In this document: piece by piece, positions 1 to 7,873 of the stretch
How the letters are laid out: the number at the start of each line of letters is the position of its first letter
Numbering within the stretch: position 1 is the first letter of the stretch
NCBI GenBank assembly: GCA_016705695.1
Contig: JADJLA010000014.1
Location: 6,249-70,248, forward strand
Source of the DNA: Sphingobacteriaceae bacterium
Lineage (GTDB): Bacteria > Bacteroidota > Bacteroidia > B-17B0 > Aurantibacillaceae
DNA: 64,000 nt
Direction of reading: 5' to 3'
Made by a program: the position numbers and the translations under genes
The notes under the pieces: generated by a model
Databases searched by the model: none
The model's input: only the letters and a program-made list of their open reading frames with translations
What the model was told of the DNA's origin: nothing

Positions 1-1
1 T

Positions 2-547
2 GCGAAAAAATTCCCTGAGAGTTTTGATAATGCATTGCCGGGCGAAGTTGTGTATACCGGTGGATTAAATTTAACGGATAAAATAGAAGTTAACTATAGA
101 GATTCACAAGCGAAAGATATCACCGAAAAAATTGATGCGGCAAAATTAGTGCTCTCACCTACTCGCACGTATGCGCCTATTGTGAAAAAGGTAATTGACG
201 AGTTAGGCAACTCAAACATTAACGGCATTGTGCATTGCAGTGGTGGAGCACAAACCAAAGTATTACATTTTTTAAATGATGGCTTGCACGTGATCAAAGA
301 TCATTTATTTGATGTACCGCCTTTATTTAAAACTATTCAAGAGCAAAGCCATACCGAGCCAAAAGAAATGTACAAGGTGTTTAATATGGGGCACCGAATG
401 GAATTTTACGTGAACGAAAAACACGCCATTGATATCATCTCTATTGCTAAAGCATTTAATGTTGAAGCTAAAATTATTGGAAGAGTAGAAAAAGGCGAAG
501 GCAAAAAAGTATTCGTTAAAGGTGCTCTCGGAAATTTTGAGTATTAA
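2..547 (+). CDS. purM: Phosphoribosylformylglycinamidine cyclo-ligase (AIR synthase), 3' part
   Basis: The gene enters from the left edge: the frame is open from base 2, so only the last 181 residues are seen. AIR synthase closes the imidazole ring in purine synthesis, converting FGAM and ATP to aminoimidazole ribonucleotide in the cytoplasm. The visible part is the C-terminal AIR-synthase-related lobe, with HCSGGAQTK, the segment LFDVPPLFKTIQEQS and VFNMGHRME, which are typical of the Bacteroidota form. The frame ends in TAA and is followed at once by a strong terminator. No internal start is needed; a TTG at 35 is only an internal codon. Confidence 0.9.
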   Translation, partial: AKKFPESFDNALPGEVVYTGGLNLTDKIEVNYRDSQAKDITEKIDAAKLVLSPTRTYAPIVKKVIDELGNSNINGIVHCSGGAQTKVLHFLNDGLHVIKDHLFDVPPLFKTIQEQSHTEPKEMYKVFNMGHRMEFYVNEKHAIDIISIAKAFNVEAKIIGRVEKGEGKKVFVKGALGNFEY

Positions 548-567
548 AAACCTAAAATACTAAAACA

Positions 568-598
568 AAAAAGGCTACCAAATGGTAGCCTTTTTTTA
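568..598. terminator. Intrinsic terminator after purM, probably bidirectional
   Basis: An AAGGCTACCA / TGGTAGCCTT stem with a two-base loop is flanked by A-rich sequence on the left and T7 on the right. It can terminate purM on the plus strand and the converging lipoprotein array on the minus strand. Confidence 0.9.
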
Positions 599-612
599 TA
601 ATTAGGTTTTGA

Positions 613-864
613 TTATTTTAAAGTACAATCTTCTCCTGTCAAATATGGACTAACCGTACCTATTGAGACAGCAGTCTCTTTAGTTGAATAAGATACACAA
701 TTTTCATCAACGTTCTTCTTCTTTACTTTTTTGTAAGTTACAACGGTTGTTGAATTTACAGACCCTGGCGCATTATCCGTTTCTACACATTCACAAGTTA
801 AATCTTTTTTGCAAGAAGCCATTGAAAGGCTCACAACTGCGGCAATTATAAATATTTTTTTCAT
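613..864 (-). CDS. Small Cys-rich lipoprotein, array member 1
   Basis: This is an 83-residue protein of unknown function and the last of six tandem paralogues. A signal peptide (MKKIFIIAAVV...) leads to a lipobox-like Cys18. Then comes the family signature C-K-K-x3-C-E-C (Cys18, Cys24, Cys26), a Lys-rich stretch around residues 45-50, Cys56, and the C-terminal tail C-T-L-K. After lipidation of Cys18, four Cys remain, enough for two disulfides or a metal site. It is separated by 20 bases from the next member upstream. The protein is probably anchored to a membrane or exported to the cell surface; a role cannot be assigned from sequence. Confidence 0.8.
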   Translation of the reverse strand: MKKIFIIAAVVSLSMASCKKDLTCECVETDNAPGSVNSTTVVTYKKVKKKNVDENCVSYSTKETAVSIGTVSPYLTGEDCTLK

Positions 865-884
865 TTTAATTGTTTTAAGTTTAA

Positions 885-1133
885 TTATTTTAATTTACAA
901 TCATTAGTGGTGATGAATCCTGCAACCGGAGCAGTTGTTTGATAACTTATGCTTTCGCAATTTTCAACAGCAACACTTTTCTTAACCTTCTTGTAGGTTG
1001 TTTCTTCAGTTTGAGTAAAACCTGCTGCTGCTGGATCCGTAGTAGACCAAGTACACTCGCATACTCTATCCTTTTTGCAAGAAGCGAAAGCTAAACCTGC
1101 AAGAACGATTGATAAATAAGTAATTTTTTTCAT
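885..1133 (-). CDS. Small Cys-rich lipoprotein, array member 2
   Basis: An 82-residue paralogue of its neighbours. The signal peptide ends at Cys19 (AFASC), followed by the same C-x5-C-x-C motif (Cys19, Cys25, Cys27), a KKVKKS stretch, a central Cys (VENCES) and the tail C-K-L-K. The 200-base gap upstream (1134-1336) is AT-rich and is the only sizeable gap in the array. It may therefore hold a separate promoter for members 2 and 1: the minus-strand sequence TATATTTA about 25 bases before the start resembles a Bacteroidota -7 box. Function unknown. Confidence 0.8.
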   Translation of the reverse strand: MKKITYLSIVLAGLAFASCKKDRVCECTWSTTDPAAAGFTQTEETTYKKVKKSVAVENCESISYQTTAPVAGFITTNDCKLK

Positions 1134-1336
1134 AGTTTTTTTGTTTTAGTTTAGGTAAATATACAGATAATATTTGTTCCTGAAAATATCCTATATTACT
1201 GTTTTTCAGGCATATACGAATGTTCAATATTCAAGTATCTGTCTTTAAACGTTAATGTGATCGCTAAAAAAATGTTCAATGAAGCAAATTTGAATAAAAG
1301 CAAATGTTGCTAATTCAGATTGTTTTTAAAGCAAGG

Positions 1337-1600
1337 TCATTTCAATTCGCAATTGTTCACCACTACTTCTGTGCCGTGCGTAAAAGTTTGCGTTGCGGTA
1401 GTATTATAGCACTTGGTTGCTTCTTTAAACTCTTTTTTCTTTTGTCTTGATTTACTTACTTCGGTTTTTTTGGTGAACGCACTGCCTGTTCCGCCGCCTG
1501 CGGGGTGGAAATTTTTTGTGTACGTACATTCGCAGGTGAGATCTTTTCTACAAGAGATCGCCAAAACTAAGGAGGCTATGATAATAATTGTTGATCTCAT
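1337..1600 (-). CDS. Small Cys-rich lipoprotein, array member 3
   Basis: An 87-residue paralogue with signal peptide MRSTIIIIASLVLAISC (lipid Cys17), then the CRKDLTCEC signature, a Lys/Arg-rich segment (KSRQKKKEFKEATKC) carrying the central Cys, and the tail C-E-L-K. Its ATG overlaps the stop codon of member 4 (ATGA, four-base overlap), which suggests translational coupling and a common transcript. Function unknown. Confidence 0.8.
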   Translation of the reverse strand: MRSTIIIIASLVLAISCRKDLTCECTYTKNFHPAGGGTGSAFTKKTEVSKSRQKKKEFKEATKCYNTTATQTFTHGTEVVVNNCELK

Positions 1601-1848
1601 TTTAATTCACATTCCATTCGTTCTGTTGTTACACATGTGCCAATGGTTTCAACGGTTGAAGATGTTTGGCATAAGGTTTTTGCCTCGCCTCTGCGCGCAT
1701 CAGTTATTTCGGTTGTAACCACTGTTGATTTTGTTGTTACTCCGGCCGCGTTGGTATATGTGGGTATGCACTCACAAACACGTTGCTTTTTACATGCCAC
1801 CAAAGCAATGCAAATAATTAATATGGCTAGAGCCGGAATTCGCAACAT
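1597..1848 (-). CDS. Small Cys-rich lipoprotein, array member 4
   Basis: An 83-residue paralogue. The hydrophobic leader is followed by lipid Cys19 (IALVAC), the CKKQRVCEC signature, a central Cys in EAKTLCQTS and the tail C-E-L-K. The RRGEAKTLC block is close to RGGEAKTWC of member 6, so these two are the nearest relatives and probably arose by a recent duplication. It overlaps member 3 by four bases. Function unknown. Confidence 0.8.
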   Translation of the reverse strand: MLRIPALAILIICIALVACKKQRVCECIPTYTNAAGVTTKSTVVTTEITDARRGEAKTLCQTSSTVETIGTCVTTERMECELK

Positions 1849-1867
1849 GTTTTAAATAAATAAAAGA

Positions 1868-2134
1868 TCAAATTAGTTCACACTCGTTCTCTACAGTTGT
1901 AGTAACATTGTCTGTGCTTGTTGTGGTAGAGTTTAAATTATAACAGCCCTCAGAAATTCTGAATTGCTTAGCCTTTTGTTTATCCTTTGTGATCTTTTTA
2001 GTATACTTTTTAGTTGTTATAGTTGTTCCTGAAGAAACAGTTGTAGTGATCTCGCAATCACATGTGCGTTCTTTTCGGCATGATGTGGAAACTGTTATAG
2101 TTATTGCAGCGGCTATTAAAATAATTTTCTTCAT
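1868..2134 (-). CDS. Small Cys-rich lipoprotein, array member 5
   Basis: An 88-residue paralogue. I chose the MKK start at 2134, which gives a normal signal peptide (MKKIILIAAAITITVSTSC), over an ATG at 2149 that overlaps the upstream stop. Lipid Cys19 is followed by the CRKERTCDC signature, a Thr/Lys-rich middle, the central Cys in SEGCYNLN and the tail C-E-L-I. Tail and signature match its neighbours although the middle is low-complexity (runs of T, S and K). Function unknown. Confidence 0.78.
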   Translation of the reverse strand: MKKIILIAAAITITVSTSCRKERTCDCEITTTVSSGTTITTKKYTKKITKDKQKAKQFRISEGCYNLNSTTTSTDNVTTTVENECELI

Positions 2135-2145
2135 GTTTTTAAAGA

Positions 2146-2406
2146 TCATTTAAGTGAACATTTATTTTCTACAACTGTGGTAAGGCTATCTGCAATAGTT
2201 TCCTCTTTACGATCTGCACACCATGTTTTAGCTTCGCCGCCTCTTATCTCTTTTATCTCCGTTTTTACAAAAGGGTCGGTAGTGGTTGTAGTTCCACTAG
2301 ATGTGGTAACTGTTCTTGTTTCGGTGCACTCACATAATTTTTCCTTTTTGCAAGAGGTAAAAACTAAGCCGGTAAAAACAATACATAAAATTGCTGCAAC
2401 TCTCAT
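2146..2406 (-). CDS. Small Cys-rich lipoprotein, array member 6 (first transcribed)
   Basis: An 86-residue paralogue when started at the ATG at 2406. That start gives a clean signal peptide (MRVAAILCIVFTGLVFTSC), whereas an upstream ATG at 2463 adds an implausible AT-rich N-terminus. The CKKEKLCEC signature follows lipid Cys19, with a Thr-rich segment, the central Cys in EAKTWCADR and the tail C-S-L-K. It lies at the promoter-proximal end of the array, so the main promoter should be in 2407-2530. Function unknown. Confidence 0.78.
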   Translation of the reverse strand: MRVAAILCIVFTGLVFTSCKKEKLCECTETRTVTTSSGTTTTTDPFVKTEIKEIRGGEAKTWCADRKEETIADSLTTVVENKCSLK

Positions 2407-2541
2407 GTTCTCAAAATTTGTTTTAAAGATAAAGATAATACAGTTCAAATAAATGAAACGCATTAATTAGCGTTAAACTAAATGAATATCAAACACTTAC
2501 CAATTAAATAGTGTTTGAAGTATAAAAATTTGCGGAGAGAA

Positions 2542-3324
2542 TTAGTTACCCTTGAATCCAGCCTTACGTTTTTCTAAGAAAGCACTCACACCTTCTTGGA
2601 AATCGCCGGTACCAAAACTTTTACCAAACTCTTCAATTTCTACTTCGTAGCCATTGAGTTTAGAATTGTAACCTGCATTGATTACTTTTATTGCAGTTTT
2701 AACTGCCGTTGGACTTTTTGTTTGAATTTTTGCAGTGATCTCAAAACACTTATTGAGTAATTCATCTTGAGTTGTTACGTAATTTGCAAGTCCCCACTTC
2801 AATGCGTCTTGCGCGCCTATCATATCTGCAGTTACGATCATTTCAAACGCTTTGCCTTTTCCAACCAATTGCGCTAAACGTTGTGTTCCGCCATAACCAG
2901 GAATTACACCTAAACTTACTTCAGGCAATCCCATTTTTGCGTTATCACTCACCACACGAATATGGCAAGCCATTGCTAATTCTAATCCGCCACCTAATGC
3001 AAAACCATTTACAGCAGCAATTACAGGCTTGGTAAAATTCTCAATAAAATTAAATATCTTAAAATGCCCAATAGAGCTTAGTTGTTTTCCTTGCTCAACC
3101 GAATAATTGGCAAACTCAGCAATATCGGCTCCGGCAACAAATGCTTTTTGTCCGGCACCTGTAATGATAACAGAATTCACTTCTTTCATGTTCTCGGCTT
3201 CCACCAAAGTTTCATGAAGGTCTTCAATGGTTTGTTTGTTAAGCGCATTTAATTTATCGGGGCGATTAACGGTTATAACAAGTACACCATTTTTTATTTC
3301 GGCTAATACTAATTCAGAAGTCAT
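2542..3324 (-). CDS. Enoyl-CoA hydratase/isomerase family protein (crotonase fold)
   Basis: A crotonase-family enzyme of about 260 residues, the usual length, that most likely hydrates trans-2-enoyl-CoA in fatty-acid or butanoate-type metabolism. Visible hallmarks are the oxyanion-hole segment AFVAGADI, the first catalytic-type Glu in ALGGGLELAMAC, and the second in LPEVSLGVIPGYGGTQRL. Both glutamates of true hydratases are present. I chose the second ATG (MTSEL); one two codons upstream is equally possible. A good Bacteroidota promoter lies about 30 bases upstream. Exact substrate cannot be read from sequence. Confidence 0.9.
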   Translation of the reverse strand: MTSELVLAEIKNGVLVITVNRPDKLNALNKQTIEDLHETLVEAENMKEVNSVIITGAGQKAFVAGADIAEFANYSVEQGKQLSSIGHFKIFNFIENFTKPVIAAVNGFALGGGLELAMACHIRVVSDNAKMGLPEVSLGVIPGYGGTQRLAQLVGKGKAFEMIVTADMIGAQDALKWGLANYVTTQDELLNKCFEITAKIQTKSPTAVKTAIKVINAGYNSKLNGYEVEIEEFGKSFGTGDFQEGVSAFLEKRKAGFKGN

Positions 3325-3351
3325 TATCATTTTGTAAAATAATTATAGCAA

Positions 3352-3380
3352 CAAATATAGGTTTAATAGATTCTAACAAA
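3352..3380 (-). promoter_or_regulatory. Bacteroidota-type promoter for the enoyl-CoA hydratase gene
   Basis: On the minus strand TTTG (3380-3377), a 17-base spacer and TATATTTG (3359-3352) match the TTTG / TAnnTTTG consensus of the Bacteroidota primary sigma factor. The element is correctly placed upstream of the start at 3324. Confidence 0.65.
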
Positions 3381-3439
3381 AGAAAAGTTATAAACCACCG
3401 AAACTTTGAAAAGATTTTGTTAAAAGAAATTTAAGTTCT

Positions 3440-3562
3440 TCAAAAAAAAGTTTTTTGTGGAAAAACCCAAAAATTGGCCCGGTTTTTTTCGGGGACCCCA
3501 TTTTCCAACCCCCATAAAAAAAAAAAGAAGTATTTAAAAAATCTGCGAAAAAAAAAAGGGTT
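3440..3562. other. Homopolymer-rich intergenic segment
   Basis: Between the hydratase and the next lipoprotein gene is a stretch of alternating A, T, C and G homopolymers (runs of A up to about 11, T7, C5), with dinucleotide blocks such as GGCCC and CCCC. It reads like nothing else in the window and holds no gene. It may be a low-quality assembly patch. Confidence 0.6.
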
Positions 3563-3570
3563 TGGCCACA

Positions 3571-4110
3571 CTATTTATCTTTGTATATCACCATATTAAT
3601 GATCCCTTGACTAGGAGTTGAATTATCACTCAATGTTACAACAAAAGGTTTGCGTTGCCCTTCATAACAATTGTAAACAACCGCTCCTTGATCCTCAATA
3701 GGATTTGGTAATTTATTAGCGTAATAATCTTTTAGATCACAAAACAGATACGAGCTTAATTCAAGATCGGTGCAATTGATCTGCACATTTATTTCTTCCA
3801 AACTATCATTGTGAATTGTATAATCAATTGAATACGTTGTGGTGCTATCGGCAACATATTCAAAATACAAACGATCTTTTTCGGCTTCAACCGGCTGAAC
3901 TGTTTCGGTAGTTTTTATATCCGCTACTTTTGCGTTCAATTCTAAACCTCTAAAAACGCCTTTTTTTGAACGAACAATTTCATCCATCAAGGGATGAAAT
4001 CCTTCGAAAATGCGTTTCTTTTCTACTACTTCTTCTTTCTTTTCGGTATTACACGCAAAAAAACTTAACAGGAGTAAAAGAGGTAAAAAATATAGGCTTA
4101 AACGTTTCAA
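3571..4110 (-). CDS. Lipoprotein of unknown function
   Basis: A 179-residue protein with a signal peptide and lipobox (LLLLLSFFAC, lipid Cys20) followed by a charged linker (NTEKKEEVVEKKR), the usual layout of a Bacteroidota membrane lipoprotein. The mature part has no motif I recognise; it is predicted mostly beta with two further Cys pairs (INCTDLE, FCDLKDYY, YNCYEG). It ends 21 bases after lysS on the same strand, so it may be cotranscribed with lysS. Confidence 0.75.
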   Translation of the reverse strand: MKRLSLYFLPLLLLLSFFACNTEKKEEVVEKKRIFEGFHPLMDEIVRSKKGVFRGLELNAKVADIKTTETVQPVEAEKDRLYFEYVADSTTTYSIDYTIHNDSLEEINVQINCTDLELSSYLFCDLKDYYANKLPNPIEDQGAVVYNCYEGQRKPFVVTLSDNSTPSQGIINMVIYKDK

Positions 4111-4131
4111 ATGATTGTTTGTATAAATATA

Positions 4132-5673
4132 CTAAATTTTTTCTGCTTCGGCGTTTGCGTTTGTTTTTTCGGGACGCATTTGCGGGAAGAATAATACCTC
4201 TTGAATGCTACTTTGGTTGGTTAACAGCATCGTAAGTCTGTCTATTCCAATTCCAATACCCGATGTAGGCGGCATGCCATATTCCAACGAACGTAAAAAA
4301 TCATGATCAATGAACATGGCTTCATCATCGCCACGTTCTTGCAATTTTAATTGCTCTTCAAATCGCTCGCGCTGATCTAACGGATCGTTCAACTCGGTAT
4401 AAGCGTTAGCAATTTCTTTACCATTTACCATCAATTCAAAGCGTTCAACCAAGCCCGCTTTTGTGCGATGCTTTTTTGTAAGCGGACTCATCTCTACCGG
4501 ATAATCAATAATGAATGTTGGTTGCACATAATTTGCTTCGCACTTGGCGCCAAAGATCTCGTCGATCAATTTTCCTTTTCCATAACTTGGCTCTGCATGA
4601 ATTCCTAATTTTTTACACGCATCGCGCAAACCGGCTTCATCCATTTCAGAAATATCAATTCCGGTATGTTCTTTTATAGCATCATACATACTGATGCGTT
4701 TAAATGGTGCTTTAAAATCAATTTGTTTATCGCCAACAGTTACAACCGTTGACTCATACAGATCGTTTGCCACTTTCTCCAGTAATTTTTCCGTAAAATC
4801 CATCATCCAATTATAATCCTTATAAGCCACATAAAATTCCAATACGGTAAATTCAGGATTGTGCGTTCTGTCCATTCCTTCGTTACGAAAATCTTTTGCG
4901 AATTCGTACACCCCATCAAAACCGCCAACGATCAAACGCTTTAAATATAATTCATTAGCAATGCGCAAATACAAAGGCATATCTAACGCATTGTGATGCG
5001 TAATGAACGGACGCGCTGCCGCACCACCCGGGATGCTTTGTAAAATTGGGGTTTCAACTTCTAGCAAACCTGCATTATTCAATACTGTGCGAATAGATTG
5101 CATGATCTGCGTGCGTTTTTTGAATGTTTCGCGAACCTGTGGATTAATGATGAGATCAACATAACGCTGACGAAAGCGGAACTCAGGATCGCTTACTTCA
5201 TCAAATGAATTCCCGGCATCATCTGTTTTTACAATAGGTAATGGACGTAATGCTTTTGATAATATTTTTAAAGAGGTAACATGTAAAGATATCTCACCTG
5301 TTTTTGTGGTGAACACATAACCTTCTACTCCAATGATATCTCCAATATCAATTAATTTTTTCCAAACAATATCGTACAGGGTTTTATCTTCTCCCGGGCA
5401 AATATCATCTCGGCGAATATAAACTTGAATTCGTCCACTTGAATCTTGGATCACCGCAAAACATGCTTTACCCATATCGCGTACACTCATTACGCGACCT
5501 GCCATCGAAAGATCCTTATAGTTTAGTTTGTCGCGCTCATAATTTTCCTTAATGTCTAAAGCACTTGCATTCACTTTATATTCTTCAGGAGGATAGGCAT
5601 CAATTCCTAATTTACGGAGTTCGGCAAGCTTCTCTCTTCTCAGTATTTCTTGTTCACTTAATTCGGGTGTCAT
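4132..5673 (-). CDS. lysS: Lysyl-tRNA synthetase, class II
   Basis: A 513-residue enzyme that charges tRNA-Lys with lysine. The N-terminal OB-fold anticodon-binding domain (about residues 55-165, with AGRVMSVRDMGKACFAVIQD) precedes the class II catalytic core. Motif 1 lies around RFRQRYVDLI, motif 2 is FRNEGMDRTHNPEFTVLEFY, and motif 3 is GIGIGIDRLTMLLT near the C-terminus. The length matches bacterial LysS. The gene is complete with an ATG start and no frame disturbance. Confidence 0.97.
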   Translation of the reverse strand: MTPELSEQEILRREKLAELRKLGIDAYPPEEYKVNASALDIKENYERDKLNYKDLSMAGRVMSVRDMGKACFAVIQDSSGRIQVYIRRDDICPGEDKTLYDIVWKKLIDIGDIIGVEGYVFTTKTGEISLHVTSLKILSKALRPLPIVKTDDAGNSFDEVSDPEFRFRQRYVDLIINPQVRETFKKRTQIMQSIRTVLNNAGLLEVETPILQSIPGGAAARPFITHHNALDMPLYLRIANELYLKRLIVGGFDGVYEFAKDFRNEGMDRTHNPEFTVLEFYVAYKDYNWMMDFTEKLLEKVANDLYESTVVTVGDKQIDFKAPFKRISMYDAIKEHTGIDISEMDEAGLRDACKKLGIHAEPSYGKGKLIDEIFGAKCEANYVQPTFIIDYPVEMSPLTKKHRTKAGLVERFELMVNGKEIANAYTELNDPLDQRERFEEQLKLQERGDDEAMFIDHDFLRSLEYGMPPTSGIGIGIDRLTMLLTNQSSIQEVLFFPQMRPEKTNANAEAEKI

Positions 5674-5830
5674 AAAAAAAATTTACATGCAAAAATACAT
5701 GATTTGAATACATTCGCTTAGCAGGTTTAAGAATTATTGAAAAGTTTAAGTTTAGATAGGACGTAAAAACAAGGATAATTGTTACATTTACAAATTATTG
5801 GTTTACAACCATTTACATTCAAATAGTTCT

Positions 5831-7150
5831 ATGTCCAAACAAAACATTAGTATTTTCTGGTTTCGCCGCGATCTAAGATTGGATGATAACGCCGGTTTGT
5901 ATTTTGCGTTAAAGGAAAATGAGCACGTTTTGCCCATTTTTATTTTTGATACCACTATCTTAAATGAGTTGGAAGATAAAAATGATAGGCGTGTTGATTT
6001 TATTCGTCAATGTTTAGTTGAAATAGAAAAACAATTGAATGAAATTGGGAGCAGTTTAAAAATATTCTATTCAAGTCCACTGCAAGCTTTCAAAGAACTA
6101 GCTAAAACATATGATCTAAAAAATGTGTATGTTAATACCGATTACGAACCGCGTGCAAAGGAACGCGATGAAGAAGTAAGAAAATTCTTAGCTGGAATTC
6201 ATTGCGATCTTAATACATATAAAGACCAAGTGATATTTGAAAAAAATGATGTTTTAAAAGATGATGGCAAGCCTTACACCATTTTTACACCCTACAGCAG
6301 AAAATGGAAAGCTAAACTCACGGAGTCGTCTTACAAATCATTCTCAACCGAAAAACACTTTGGGAATTTTTTTAAAACAAAAGCATTTGAAATTCCTTCG
6401 CTAAAAAAGATAGGATTTGAAAAAACAGATATTGAATTCAAAAAGCCAAGCTCCATCAATAAAAATTTACTTTTAAAATACAAAGAGCAACGCGATCTTC
6501 CTTCGGTTGCCGGCACTAGCAGAATGAGTATGCATTTGCGATTTGGCACCGTGAGTATTCGCAAATTAGTAAGAACAAGTTTGAACGTGAGCGAAACATG
6601 GCTCAACGAATTGATATGGCGCGAATTTTATATGATGATCCTTTGGCATTTTCCTCATGTGGTAAATGGTGCGTTTAAAAAAGATTACGATTTTATTAAA
6701 TGGCAGAACAACGAAAAACATTTTGACCTATGGTGCCAAGGCAAAACAGGTTTTCCAATAGTAGATGCCGGAATACGCGAATTGAACACAACCGGTTTTA
6801 TGCATAATCGTGTGCGCATGATCGTAAGTAGTTTTTTAATTAAAGATCTGTTGATCGATTGGAAATGGGGCGAAGCTTATTTTGCAAAAAAATTAAATGA
6901 TTTTGATCTGAGCGCAAATAATGGCGGTTGGCAATGGGCGGCGAGCAGTGGGTGTGATGCTGCGCCTTATTTTAGGATTTTTAATCCAACATCGCAGCAA
7001 GAAAGATTTGATCCTAACTTTGAATATATAAAAAAATGGGTGCCCGAATTTGGGACTGAAAAATATCCCGAGCCAATTGTTGATCACAAAGAAGCGCGAG
7101 AAAGAACTTTAGCGGTTTATAAAAAAGCGCTGAGTGAAAGAAAAAGTTAG
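5831..7150 (+). CDS. phr: Deoxyribodipyrimidine photolyase (cryptochrome/photolyase family)
   Basis: A 439-residue DNA repair enzyme that uses blue light to split cyclobutane pyrimidine dimers. The N-terminal alpha/beta photolyase domain begins ISIFWFRRDLRLDDN; the C-terminal FAD-binding domain has WLNELIWREFYMMIL, the Asn/Trp-rich DLSANNGGWQWAASSG and CDAAPYFRIFNP. The Glu of ELIWREFY, which contacts the dimer in class I CPD photolyases, is present, which favours repair over a sensory role. I start at the ATG at 5831 rather than 5798, because the protein family begins just there. It ends four bases before the converging carbonic anhydrase gene. Confidence 0.92.
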   Translation: MSKQNISIFWFRRDLRLDDNAGLYFALKENEHVLPIFIFDTTILNELEDKNDRRVDFIRQCLVEIEKQLNEIGSSLKIFYSSPLQAFKELAKTYDLKNVYVNTDYEPRAKERDEEVRKFLAGIHCDLNTYKDQVIFEKNDVLKDDGKPYTIFTPYSRKWKAKLTESSYKSFSTEKHFGNFFKTKAFEIPSLKKIGFEKTDIEFKKPSSINKNLLLKYKEQRDLPSVAGTSRMSMHLRFGTVSIRKLVRTSLNVSETWLNELIWREFYMMILWHFPHVVNGAFKKDYDFIKWQNNEKHFDLWCQGKTGFPIVDAGIRELNTTGFMHNRVRMIVSSFLIKDLLIDWKWGEAYFAKKLNDFDLSANNGGWQWAASSGCDAAPYFRIFNPTSQQERFDPNFEYIKKWVPEFGTEKYPEPIVDHKEARERTLAVYKKALSERKS

Positions 7151-7154
7151 ATCT

Positions 7155-7667
7155 CTATTTGAACCAACCACTATACATTAAATAATTATTGGCAATACGA
7201 TCTATCTCACCGCTAATTAATTCTTGCGAAATATCTTTTACTTTTTTGGCCGGTACGCCTGCAAAGATACAACCGCTTGGAACTTTTGTTCCTTCCGTTA
7301 CTACAGCACCGGCAGCAATAATGGTATTACTTCCAATTTCAACATTATCCATTACAATAGCGCCCATACCAATGAGTACATTATCATGCACTGTACATCC
7401 ATGAACAATGGCATTATGACCCACCGAAACATTATTGCCTAAATGCACTTTTGTTTTTTGATAGGTGCAATGCAACACTGCGCCATCTTGTATATTCACT
7501 TTATTTCCAATGCGAATACTATTTACATCGCCTCGAACAACTGCATTGAACCAAACGCTGCAATCATCTCCCATTATAACATCGCCACAAATTGTTGCGT
7601 TAGGTGCCAAAAAACAATTATCACCCCATTGAGGATTTATATCTTTTACTGAAAGTATGAGTGCCAT
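7155..7667 (-). CDS. Gamma-carbonic anhydrase family protein (left-handed beta-helix)
   Basis: A 170-residue hexapeptide-repeat protein. Imperfect [LIV]-G-x4 repeats run through most of the chain, and the three zinc ligands of the gamma class are in place (His66 in VLHCTY, His84 and His89 in VGHNAIVHG). It ends with the family motif IFAGVPAKKVKDI. It may interconvert CO2 and bicarbonate, although many such homologues have no measured activity. It is complete, of normal length, and converges with the photolyase gene. Confidence 0.9.
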   Translation of the reverse strand: MALILSVKDINPQWGDNCFLAPNATICGDVIMGDDCSVWFNAVVRGDVNSIRIGNKVNIQDGAVLHCTYQKTKVHLGNNVSVGHNAIVHGCTVHDNVLIGMGAIVMDNVEIGSNTIIAAGAVVTEGTKVPSGCIFAGVPAKKVKDISQELISGEIDRIANNYLMYSGWFK

Positions 7668-7873
7668 AAAATTTATTTTAGTGTAAAACTAAGAAAGTAT
7701 TTTTAGCATTAAACTTATATGTTCTAAAATTAATTTAGATGAATTGGTCTTATTTTGTCCTATAAATGAGCTAATTAGTCGAAAACTAACAGGGATTAAT
7801 ATGCACAATTGGGTGTTAAGATTGCTTTTGCCTTTGTGATGGCTTATTTTCATGAGTATAAAAAAAATAAAAA

